64,000 nt of DNA from Gibbula magus (taxonomy: Eukaryota > Mollusca > Gastropoda > Trochida > Trochidae). Of this stretch, positions 38,559 through 47,975 are shown one piece after another. The stretch is from assembly GCA_936450465.1 (NCBI GenBank), contig OW388293.1:24205860-24269859 (forward strand). The letters are read 5' to 3'. How positions within the stretch are numbered: position 1 is the first letter of the stretch; each line of letters starts with the position of its first letter. A program made the translations under genes and the position numbers. A model generated the notes under the pieces. That model made no database searches. It worked only from the letters and a program-made list of their open reading frames with translations, and was not told where the DNA came from.

Positions 38559-41557
38559 AGCTCATCAGGCCTGAAAGGCCCGATGGGCTTATGGCATGGG
38601 ATGGCGTCCGTCCGTCCGTCCGTTCGTCCGTCCGTCCGTAAACTTTTCGCTTTTTCGACTTCTTCTCCAGAACCAATAACTCTAGAGAGCTGAAATTTTA
38701 TGTACAGACTCCTTGGCCAATGGGGATTCTAAATTGTAGATTTGGTGACCCTGTGACCCCAAATAAGGGCCCCAGGGGTCATAACCTTAAAAGCTATTTT
38801 CATCTTCTTCTCCAGAACCAATGACTCCAGAGAGCTGAAATTATATGTACAGACTCTTTGGCCAATGGGGATTCTAAATTGTAGATTTGGTGACCCTGTG
38901 ACCCCAAATAAGGGCCTCACAGGCCATTACCTAAAATCCTGTTTTCATCTTTTTCTCCGGAACAAAAAGACCTAGAAGGCTGTAATATTGTATGCAAACT
39001 CTTTAGCCAATGGGGATTCTAACTTGTAAATTTGGTGACCCTGAGACCCCAAATATGGGCCACAGCCTAAAAAACCTGTCGAAATTGAATTTTGAACTGA
39101 TATTTTATGTGCACTTCTTTCACTTTATTTGAAATGTATGTCGACTTGAAAGAACAATCTACATTGTGGACATGTTTGTCAAATTGATGTAATCAATGTG
39201 AAATGAGAACTGTTGAATAGCCTATGAAAAGAAAATTGTGACAAGTCATAAAGGACTAAATTGAAGAGGAGTTAAGAATTCTTTTATTTTACATGAGATA
39301 TGTGAACTGCATATGACTGGTGATGAAATGATAAGATAAGATCATTTTCATCTTTTTCTCCAGAACGAAAAGACCTAGAAGGTTGTCATGTTGTGTAAAG
39401 AGTCTTTAGCTAATGGAGATTCTAAATTGTAGATTTGGTGACCCTGTGACCCCAAATAAGGGCCTCACAGGCCATTACCTAAAATCTTGTTTTCATCTTT
39501 TTCTCCAGAACAAAAAGATCTAGAAGGCTGTAACATTGTATGCAAACTCTTTAGCCAATGGGGATTCAAACTCGTAAATTTGGTGACCCTGTGACCCCAA
39601 ATATGGGCCACAGCCTAAAAAAAACCTTTGAAAATGAATTTTGAACTGATATTTTACAACACTTCAACCACTTTATTTGAAATGTATGTCGACTTTAGAT
39701 AACAATCTACATTGTGGACATGTTTGTCAAATTGATGTAATCAATGTGAAATGAGAACTATTGAATAGCCTATGAACTGAAAATTGTGACAAGGCATAAA
39801 GGACTAAATTGAAGAGGAGTTAAGAATTCTTTTATTTTACATGAGATATGTGAACTGCATATGACTGGTGATGAAATGATAAGATTATTTTCATCTTCTT
39901 CTCCAGAACGAAAAGACCTAGAAGGTTGTCATGTTGTGTAATGAGTCTTTAGCCAATGGAGATTCTAAATTGTAGATTTGATGACCCTGTGGCCCCAAAT
40001 AAGGGCCTCACAGGCCATTACCTAAAATCTTGTTTTCATCTTTCTTCCAGAACAAAAAGATCTAGAAGGCTGTAATATTGTATGCAAACTTTTTAGCCAA
40101 TGGGGATTCAAACTTGTAAATTTGGTGACCCTGTGACCCCAAATATGGGCCACAGCCTAAAAAAAACCTTTGAAAATGAATTTTGAACTGATATTTTATG
40201 ACACTTCAACCACTTTATTTGAAATGTATGTCTACTTTAGATAACAATCTACATTGTGGACATGTTTGTCAAATTGATGTAATCAATGTGAAATGAGAAC
40301 TATTGAATAGCCTATGAACTGAAAATTGTGACAAGGCATAAAGGACTAAATTGAAGAGGAGTTAAGAATTCTTTTATTTTACATGAGATATGTGAACTGC
40401 ATATGACTGGTGATGAAATGATAAGATAAGATTATTTTCATCTTCTTCTCCAGAACGAAAAGACCTAGAAGGTTGTCATGTTGTGTAATGAGTCTTTAGC
40501 CAATGAAGATTCTAAATTGTAGATTTGGTGACCCTGTGGCCCCAAATAAGGGCCTCACAGGCCATTACCTAAAATCCTGTTTTCATCTTTTTCTCCGGAA
40601 CAAAAAGATCTAGAAGGCTGTAACATTGTATGCAAACTCTTTAGCCAATGGGGATTCAAACTTGTAAGTTTGGTGACCCTTTGACCCCAAATATGGGCCA
40701 CAGCCTAAACAAACCCTTTGAAAATGAATTTTGAACTGATATTTTATGACACTTCAATCACAATGATTTGAAATATATGTCTACTTTAGATAATAAACTA
40801 CATTGTGGACATGTTTGTCAAATTGATGTAATCAATGTGAAATGAGAACTATTGAATAGCCTATGAACTGAAAATTGTGACAAGGCAGAAAGGACTAAAT
40901 TGAAGAGGAGTTAAGAATTCTTTTATTTTACATGAGATATGTGAACTGCATATGACTGGTGATGAAATGATAAGATAAGATTATTTTCATCTTCTTCTCC
41001 AGAACGAAAAGACCTAGAAGGTTGTCATGTTGTGTAAAGAGTCTTTAGCCAATGGAGATTCTAAATTGTAGATTTGGTGATCCAGTGGCCCCAAATAAGA
41101 GCCCCGTAGGCCATTACCTAAAATCCTGTTTTCTTCCAGAACAAACTAGAAGGAATATTTTGTTCAGAATGTTTAGATGTTTGGATGACAAGGCTAAGAA
41201 CCGAGATTGTTTAGCCAAGGTGATTCAAAATTGTACTATGTACCATGAGATTCATCACATTGCCTGTTCTCTTTAAGCCTTATACAGTTAGATCAGTGCT
41301 GCCAGTGTTTAGTGCAAGCAAGAGTCTATTACATAATTTGGTGGTAAAACACGAAAAACACAGCTGGCTTGTAACCAGAGCCAAGGGGTCAGAATATTGC
41401 ATAATCTCCTGTGTGTTGACCTTGCTGAGTGCTCTCTCTCAATTTCAAGACTAAGATTTGTCAGGGTTAGGGATTGTGCATTATATTGAGACAACATATT
41501 TCTGTCTTCATCATCAAACAAAATAAACTCTGATGAGCTACAGAGCCCATGGCTCTA
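38559..41557 (+). mobile_element. HINE/pearl-like element, family 1, copy 1
   Basis: Starts agctcatcaggcctgaaagg (a hairpin with cgatgggct), then a (CCGT)n tract at 38607-38640, then arrays of degenerate 145-bp and roughly 546-bp repeats. It ends ctgatgagctacagagcc followed by the hairpin agagcccatggctct. The start and end are inverted (agctcatcag / ctgatgagct). It sits in a T run of the outer element (gtattttt before, tttaacttag after) that is uninterrupted at 38385. No coding potential. Confidence 0.8.
39086..41130 (+). repeat. Higher-order tandem repeat, ~546-bp unit
   Basis: The phrase gaattttgaactgatatttt recurs at about 39087, 39636, 40178 and 40726, i.e. every 542-549 bp. Each unit contains two 145-bp-type blocks (ctccagaac...aatggggattc...gtgacccc) and one block of different sequence with attgtggacatgtttgtcaa. 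Copies differ at only a few percent of positions by eye. Confidence 0.88.
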
Positions 41558-41710
41558 TTTTTTAACTTAGTCAAATTCTGAAAATTTTTTGTCCGATCGA
41601 TTACAGAAAAACTATTCATCTCATCCTTTTCAAATTTGGTACATGTCTTCTTCACCACTAGGAGAGGTGCATTGCAAAATGTAACACGAATTGGTGATTC
41701 TTTTTCAGAA

Positions 41711-41901
41711 GGGATCCTCCTTGGGGTACTTATTGCATAAAATCCTTGATTTTTGATATATGACAGGTTGTAACTATATTTTCCATTTAAAAATAGTTAA
41801 AAAAAAACTAAAAAAACGTACTTTGGGTCACCCCTTTCGAGCCCCACCCCTTACGGTTGTCATGCAACCAGGGGCGGATAACTCTAATCTCACCACTTTT
41901 C
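41711..41901 (+). repeat. DIRS left inverted terminal repeat
   Basis: From gggatcctcc to ccacttttc this stretch is nearly identical, in inverted orientation, to 51497-51690; by eye there is one substitution and a few-base length change in an A run. The element's outermost 13 bp on the left (41698-41710) are not shared with the right end. As in DIRS1, this repeat probably carries the promoter (inference). Confidence 0.9.
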
Positions 41902-41975
41902 TTCCTGTCATTGATCTGACAAGTCACACGAAGTTTTCAAGAAGTTTTTCTGAGTTTACGTAAAATCGCAAGAAA

Positions 41976-42002
41976 ATGGCCCATAACAAAGCTGTATGTG
42001 TG
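41976..42002 (+). CDS. Putative first coding exon of DIRS gag-like protein
   Basis: Nine codons, MAHNKAVCV, from an ATG in gcaagaaaatg to a donor GTG|gtaact. The gag-like ORF downstream has no in-frame ATG near its start and is preceded by an in-frame stop that is also the AG of a good acceptor, so a spliced start is needed. The second DIRS element has the same arrangement: the identical gcaagaaaatg context, a nine-codon exon ending VCV, and gtaaat. Joining to 45885 is in frame (phase 0). Confidence 0.7.
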
Positions 42003-42184
42003 GTAACTTCTACCTTTTCTACAGTAGGGTCCAATGGCTTATCGGTTTTAGTACTAGATTTCGTGTATTTGTAACTTGCTTTCTCGCGTAGGGCGGGAAA
42101 GTCGACCCAAGATGGCGGCCATTTTTTCTCGATCGATTTGTTTTGATCGTGGAATTTGGTTAGATCTGGGCTTTCCACATTTTT

Positions 42185-43248
42185 AGCTCATCAGGCCTGA
42201 AAGGCCCGATGAGCTTATGGCATGGCATGGCGTCCGGCGTCCGTCCGTCCGTCCCTCCGTCCGTCCGTCCGTAAACTTTTCGCTTTTTCGACTTCTACTC
42301 CAGAACCAACAACTCCACAGAGCTGAAATTTTATGTGCAGACTCCTTGGCAAATGGGGATTCTAAATTGTAGATTTCGTGACCCCATGACCCCAAATGGG
42401 GTCACAGGGGTCACATCCTTAAAAACCTATTTTCATCTTCTTCTCCAGTTCCAAAAGGTCTAGAGAGCTGAAAAGTTGTATGCAGACTCCTTGGCCAATA
42501 GGGATTCTAAATTGTAGATTTCGTGACCCCATGACCCCAAATGGGGTCACAGGGGTCACATGTTTAAAAACCTATTTTCATCTTCTTCTCCAGTTCCAAC
42601 AGGTCTAGAGAGCTGAAAAGTTGTTTGCAGACTCCTTGGCCAATGGGGATTCTAAATTGTAGATTTCGTGACCCCATGACCCCAAATGGGGTCACAGGGG
42701 TCACATCCTTAAAAACCTATTGTCATCTTCTTCTCCAGTTCCAAAAGGTCTAGTGAGCTGTAAAGTTGTTTGCAGACTCCTTGGCCAATGGGGATTCTAA
42801 ATTGTAGATTTCGTGACCCCATGACCGCAAATGGGGTCACAGGGGTCACATCCTTAAAAACCTATTTTCATCTTCTTCTCCAGTTCCAAAAGGTCTAGAG
42901 AGCTGAAAAGTTGTGTGCAGACTCCTTGGCTAATTGGGATTCTAAATTGTAGATTTCGTGACCCCATGACCGCAAATGGGGTCACAGGGGTCACATCCTT
43001 AAAAACCTATTTTCATCTTCTTCTCCAGTTCCAAAAGGTCTAGAGAGCTGAAAAGTTGTGTGCAGACTCCTTGGCTAATGGGGATTCTTGTTTGTAGATT
43101 TCGTGACCCCATGACCCCAAACGGGGGCCATGCTCTAAAACCAATATTATTTTGCTTGTTCACAATGTATTACTTGAGATAACTTAGATATTTAACCTTA
43201 GATAATAAATCAATAAAATCCTGATGAGCTACAGAGCCCATGGCTCTA
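42185..43248 (+). mobile_element. HINE family 1, copy 2, inside DIRS intron
   Basis: Same ends as copy 1 (agctcatcaggcctgaaagg ... gatgagctacagagccc, hairpin, tcta) and the CCGT tract at 42235-42275. The body is about five copies of a 145-bp repeat starting ttcatcttcttctccag at 42432, 42577, 42722, 42867 and 43011. It abuts copy 3 with only TTTTT between. Confidence 0.85.
42416..43125 (+). repeat. 145-bp tandem repeat array
   Basis: Five near-identical units spaced 145, 145, 145 and 144 bp, each with tctccagttccaaaaggtct and gtgaccccatgaccccaaa. This is the core-repeat region of HINE copy 2. Confidence 0.9.
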
Positions 43249-43253
43249 TTTTT

Positions 43254-45575
43254 AGCTCATCTGGCCTGAAAGGCCCGATGGGCTTATGGCATGGGATGGC
43301 GTCCGTCCGTCCGTCCGTAAACTTTTCGCTTTTTCGACTTCTTCTCCAGAACCAATGACTCCAGAGAGCTGAAATTTAATGTACAGACTCCTTGGCTGAA
43401 GGGGATACTAAATTGTAAATTTGGTGACCCAGTGACCCCAAATGTGGGTCACAGGGGTCATAACCTTAAAAGCTATTTTCATCTTCTTCTCCAGAACCAA
43501 TGACTCCAGAGAGCTGAAATTTTATGTACAGACTCCTTGGCTGAAAGGGATTCTAAATTGTAGATTTGGTGACCCTGTGACCCCAAGTGTGGCTCACAGG
43601 GGTCATTACCTAAAAAAAACTATTTTCATCTTCTTCTCCAGTCCCAATGAACGTAGAGAGCTGAAATTTTATGTACATACTCCTTGATTGAAGGGGATTC
43701 TAAATTGTAAATTTGGTGACAGTGAGACCCCAAATATTGGGTCACAGAGGCAATGACCTAAAATGCTATTTTCATCTTCATCTCCAGTCCCAATGGCTCT
43801 AGCGAGCTGAAATTTTATGTACAGACTCCTTGGCTGTAAGGGATTCTAAATTGTAAATTTGGTGAGTCTGTGACCCCAAATATTGGTCACAGGGATCATA
43901 ACCTAAAAGCCTATTTCAGTTTACAGCATCTTTCTGAGATTATATGTGCACTTCAATCAGTAAGTAGGTAAGGGAGGTAATTTTAAAGAAAACAGCTGAG
44001 TTAAAGGCATTTCATCTTTCTGATGTGAGAGTTCTAACATGTGCTTTGAGAATATAATATGTCTGATGAAAAAGAGATATTTAGAATTAAAAACTTAGAA
44101 TTGGAGGTCTAACAAAAATTATAAGTCATATTTTATCTTTGTCTCACATTTCACATATGAGTAATTATTGTATTTTGCAAGTGAATTTGCTGATAAAGGT
44201 ACACAAGTCTAAAAGTATTCTAAAGACTTAATACAGAATCTTTTATTAAATCTAATATTATGTTCTTTGTAATTTAAGAGTAAATAATGGAGTTTTTTAA
44301 TATCTCATGATATTGTGTACCGGTAATTATTTGGAGAATTAATTAATTAATTAATGAGAATTTCCAGTACGAGTCAATTTGGTATACCTTATTTATATCA
44401 TATTTTATACTTTATAACTGATTTAGTTTTCTATTAACTTTGCAGTTAATTTTATTCAATAGGAACAAGAAATGAGATAGATGTCTACATCATGGACATG
44501 TTTAATGTGAATCTATTTGAAATGAGAACTATTGAATACCCTTTGAAGGAATAACTTGAAGAGGAATTAAATTTGTTCATTTTAGTGATGACTGGTGATA
44601 ACATAGGACTATAAAAGAAGTAGCTATATGAGATTCTGACATCACACCTATTTTCATCATCTTCTCCAGTACAGAAATATAATTAATTGTAGGAAAAACT
44701 GCATCTAACATATAAATTTTACTGGCTGTGAGTCCAGTGTCTGCATGTTATGTAATTGCATTGTGTTGACCTCTTCCTGGCAGAAGAATGAAAACTGATA
44801 GTTACACAGAGGTTTCAGGTTACTTCAAACTTCTGTGCAGCACTGTGTTATCATAGACTGTGCGTGAGACTGCTTTAGTCTTCCACTGACTCTAAAAAAG
44901 AATTTATTCTTAGAATATCACCATTTTATCAAATATTGAAAAGGAGCCTATAAGAAATGGTGAAAAAGAATTTACTAAAAAAAATTCACCAATTTATTAA
45001 GTATTGAAATGGAGCCTATGAGAAATGGGATTTTCCAAAACTGAGGCTCCTATTCATTATGTAATAAATGTTGGTATTGCCATAATGCAATTAAGAATTA
45101 AAACAATAGAATGCAAAGGTGTATGATATTCATAACGAATGTTGATTTATGTGTAACCAATTTTGATAATAATTAGCAGGGGTCATGACCTAAAAAGGTT
45201 TTTTTCATTTTCTTCTACAGCCCCAGGCCATTAGTGCAATAGCTTACAGTGGTGAATTGTATGCAAAGAATTGTACCCGGTATATTCATTATTATATAAT
45301 GTGTGTACAATCTTAAAAAATAGTATGATCTCTCCACCACATTATTATATGTTTGATACCAGCAATTTATTTCCAAGCTTTGTGTTGCTCTTTCAACACA
45401 TATATATATAGCAGATTGGCAAAGTTATGGTAACAAAATATTTTTAAACTGCTTTAATCGTTTCACTACCTAGATTCTTATTACTACATTCCATTATCTG
45501 ACCATTGCTATAAAGTCCACTCCATAACATACCCCACTTATTATCTCCTGATGAGCTACAGAGGCCATGGCTCTA
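43254..45575 (+). mobile_element. HINE family 1, copy 3, inside DIRS intron
   Basis: Starts agctcatctggcctgaaagg with a CCGT tract at 43302-43318 and about four 145-bp units to 43915. A unique AT-rich stretch follows, then the end ctgatgagctacagaggcc with its hairpin. It is head-to-tail with copy 2. The ATG in its terminal hairpin (45567) opens a short frame that is probably chance. Confidence 0.8.
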
Positions 45576-45884
45576 TTTTTATATTATCATATTTGGGTTC
45601 TAGATTCGTTTTCGGTGAGTATTTCGAATCGCCCACTGGCCTGCAAGCAAATTATTCATATTTCATGTTCTATTTGTTTCAGTGATGTTAGGGGTGTGGC
45701 CATGCTTGTTTACATTTTACTTCGCATTTTGCCATTCGCCTCTGCTCATGTTTTTTACATGCATGTTTACAAAAACATTTACATTGCAATTCCACCATGT
45801 ATTTAGTATATATATATTTTAAAAATATTTATATATATACACATGTTGCATGTGCACGTCTTGATTTGGCTATTTTGCTTCTAG

Positions 45885-47975
45885 CCTTTCAAGCCTTGTG
45901 CCCAATGTAAAGGGCCGGTGTCTATCACCGACGCCCATGACGAGTGCCTCAAGTGTTTGGCCTCTGACTTTCATCACCCACTCGACTGTGGGATTTGTCA
46001 GGCCTTTACCCCCAAGGCCAGATCAAGGAGGGATGTTGACTTAAAGTTCTTCTCCGAGGCTTTGGAGAGCGGACGGGACATCACTAAACTTGACCCCCCG
46101 TCTAAGGCTAAAAAGGTGAAGAAGTCACCAGTTAAGAAATTAAGCGGTAAGAAGGTTAAGGCTCCGGCCTCCGCTACGGTGTCCTCGGCCAGGTCGGGTC
46201 TCGATGATTCGTCATCCGAGCCCGACTCGGTCGAGGACCAGCGGGGGTCCTCAGCCGGGGATTTCACCCACCCTCCCTCCCCTCAACAACCTAACTTACA
46301 AAATGCTAATTTTAACCCTGTTGATATGACGCAATTCACGCAAATCATTACACAGCAAATGAAGGTCATGATTGACTCGGCGGTCTCGGGGCTCCGTACG
46401 GAGTTCCGGACCTCGAGTCATGAACCTGATGCAGCTCATGGTACCAGGGGAGATCTCGGTGTCGGACTCGTCCGAGGCACGGGGTCTCCTCGGGGCGCTC
46501 AGCTTCCGGATCGTGAGCTGCGGAGTATGGAGCCCCAGGTTACCATAACACAAACACACCAGCCCCCTCAGACACCTGGCTTCGGGCAGGTCTCGTCTGG
46601 GGGATCGCTGGCCCCGCCGAACCTGGTGCCGCTCGTTGGAGTAGGTTCCCAGGGTAAGGCTTCTAACCCAGGTTACGTGGCGCCGCCTGTGCTCCAGGTG
46701 CAGCGTCCTCGGACACCTGCCCCGTGCTCCGAGACCGTCGTCCCAGTGACGATGCAGTACGGGCCGCACGCGGGACCCACGAGCACCCTCGAGACCCAGG
46801 TCTCGGGGGGCCCACTCGAGGTCGATCCTCGGGCTGGGGGCTCGGGACAGCCAGTGGTAGCTGACGTCTTCTCTCGCTCTCTTGTCCACGCCGGTGACTC
46901 TTTCCTAGACGACTCCGAGTTGGCCTCACGCCTCTCGGGGAGATCCGGGATCGAGTCCATGGACGTGGATGAGGTTTGGGAGGATTCGGGCCCTTTATCG
47001 GCTGCCACTGCCATCTTCGCCGAGGCTATTCCTGGTGTTGCTGCCCCGATCCCCGAGCCAGAGGAATCGGACTACCGCTTGTCGGGGGAGGCCTTCGCTC
47101 GAAGCAAGGCTCCCGTAGTGGGGCTCCGCATTCTCCCTTCACTGGTCGATGATCTGATCGCTCCGCTCCTAGCTGATACTCGTTCACTGGCCGATCTAGG
47201 CTTCTTATCTAAGAGATATCAGCTGGGGGAGGAAGGTCTTTTCGACATTCCGGTGGTGGGAGACTGTGTATATACCGCGGTTTCCTTGCAACGACCGAAG
47301 GTTTCACCTTCGGTCGGGCGACAAGGTCGGCGGCTGCCTCCCTTCACTGCTGGTGCAGCTGATCTGAAGTCCTCGTATCGGTCCTTCGAGGACCAGTACC
47401 GAAATACGGGACAACAGCTTCAGCTTGCAATCCACCAGGCGTATCTGGCCTCCATGCAGGTCCAGTTAACGCAGAAGGTGGAGATCCCTGGAGATTCCTC
47501 CTCGGAGCTCCTCGGGCAGCTAACCGCGGTTGGTGGTCATTTGGCGCGGGACTCAATAAGGAGTGCCGCTAACCAAATGATGAGCGCAGTTGTGGGAATG
47601 CGCCGGCTGTGGTTGTCGGTGTCCACTTGGATGCCTTCAACACAGCAGTCCCTGCTGAACCTACCCTTTCGGATTGGCCCAGTGCTTTTCCCAGGGGCTC
47701 AGCAGGTACTGAAGGACACTGCGGATGTCGTCACGACCTGCCGGGAGACCTCTAGGGTTCTTACCGTGCAGGATCCAGACATCAAGCGCGCACGCATGTC
47801 CAACCCTCCCCCTGCTCGTTCCTCCGCGCCGACGGGGAAGGCAGCCTGGATGTCAGCTAGTCTGCATCAGGCTGGGAGCAGGGGCAAGGGTCCCAAAAAG
47901 CGAGGCGGGAAATTCCAGCAGCCTTCGGGCAAGCAGGGGTTTCGGGGGCGCGGGAAACCAAACCAGGGTTCCTAG
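45885..47975 (+). CDS. DIRS gag-like protein (ORF1), main exon
   Basis: 696 codons plus stop, starting at the acceptor ttttgcttctag. The N-terminus is a Cys/His cluster: C-A-Q-C, then H-x2-x-C-L-K-C-L, then H-H...C-G-I-C-Q-A-F, a zinc-finger-like arrangement also present in the second DIRS copy. Next come a basic Lys/Ser stretch, an amphipathic segment with QQMKVMIDSAVSGLRTEF, a long Pro/Gly/Ser-rich acidic middle, a conserved block RLSGEAFARSKAPVVGLRIL followed by PSLVDDLI, and an Arg/Gly/Lys-rich tail suited to RNA binding. No in-frame ATG lies before residue 100 or so; start by splicing from 41976-42002 is inferred. The last 115 nt overlap the open frame of the RT ORF. Called gag-like from its position and shape; no retroviral capsid motif is visible. 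Confidence 0.85.
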   Translation, partial: PFKPCAQCKGPVSITDAHDECLKCLASDFHHPLDCGICQAFTPKARSRRDVDLKFFSEALESGRDITKLDPPSKAKKVKKSPVKKLSGKKVKAPASATVSSARSGLDDSSSEPDSVEDQRGSSAGDFTHPPSPQQPNLQNANFNPVDMTQFTQIITQQMKVMIDSAVSGLRTEFRTSSHEPDAAHGTRGDLGVGLVRGTGSPRGAQLPDRELRSMEPQVTITQTHQPPQTPGFGQVSSGGSLAPPNLVPLVGVGSQGKASNPGYVAPPVLQVQRPRTPAPCSETVVPVTMQYGPHAGPTSTLETQVSGGPLEVDPRAGGSGQPVVADVFSRSLVHAGDSFLDDSELASRLSGRSGIESMDVDEVWEDSGPLSAATAIFAEAIPGVAAPIPEPEESDYRLSGEAFARSKAPVVGLRILPSLVDDLIAPLLADTRSLADLGFLSKRYQLGEEGLFDIPVVGDCVYTAVSLQRPKVSPSVGRQGRRLPPFTAGAADLKSSYRSFEDQYRNTGQQLQLAIHQAYLASMQVQLTQKVEIPGDSSSELLGQLTAVGGHLARDSIRSAANQMMSAVVGMRRLWLSVSTWMPSTQQSLLNLPFRIGPVLFPGAQQVLKDTADVVTTCRETSRVLTVQDPDIKRARMSNPPPARSSAPTGKAAWMSASLHQAGSRGKGPKKRGGKFQQPSGKQGFRGRGKPNQGS

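Larger units (their letters stand above)
42003..45884 (+). other. Putative DIRS 5' intron containing two nested HINEs
   Basis: Runs from donor gtaact to acceptor ttttgcttctag, 3,882 nt, phase 0. The HINE pair at 42185-45575 accounts for 3,391 nt, leaving about 490 nt of original intron, close to the 529-nt intron of the second DIRS element. The remaining sequence shows no ORF. Confidence 0.65.

Noticed and set aside
45567..45614. Alternative first exon for the DIRS gag: ATG at 45567 with a strong donor gtgagt at 45615, in phase with 45885
   Set aside because: The ATG lies in the 3' hairpin of a nested HINE, so it is not part of the original element, and no equivalent exists in the second DIRS copy. 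The 41976 exon is conserved in both. It could still be used by this copy.
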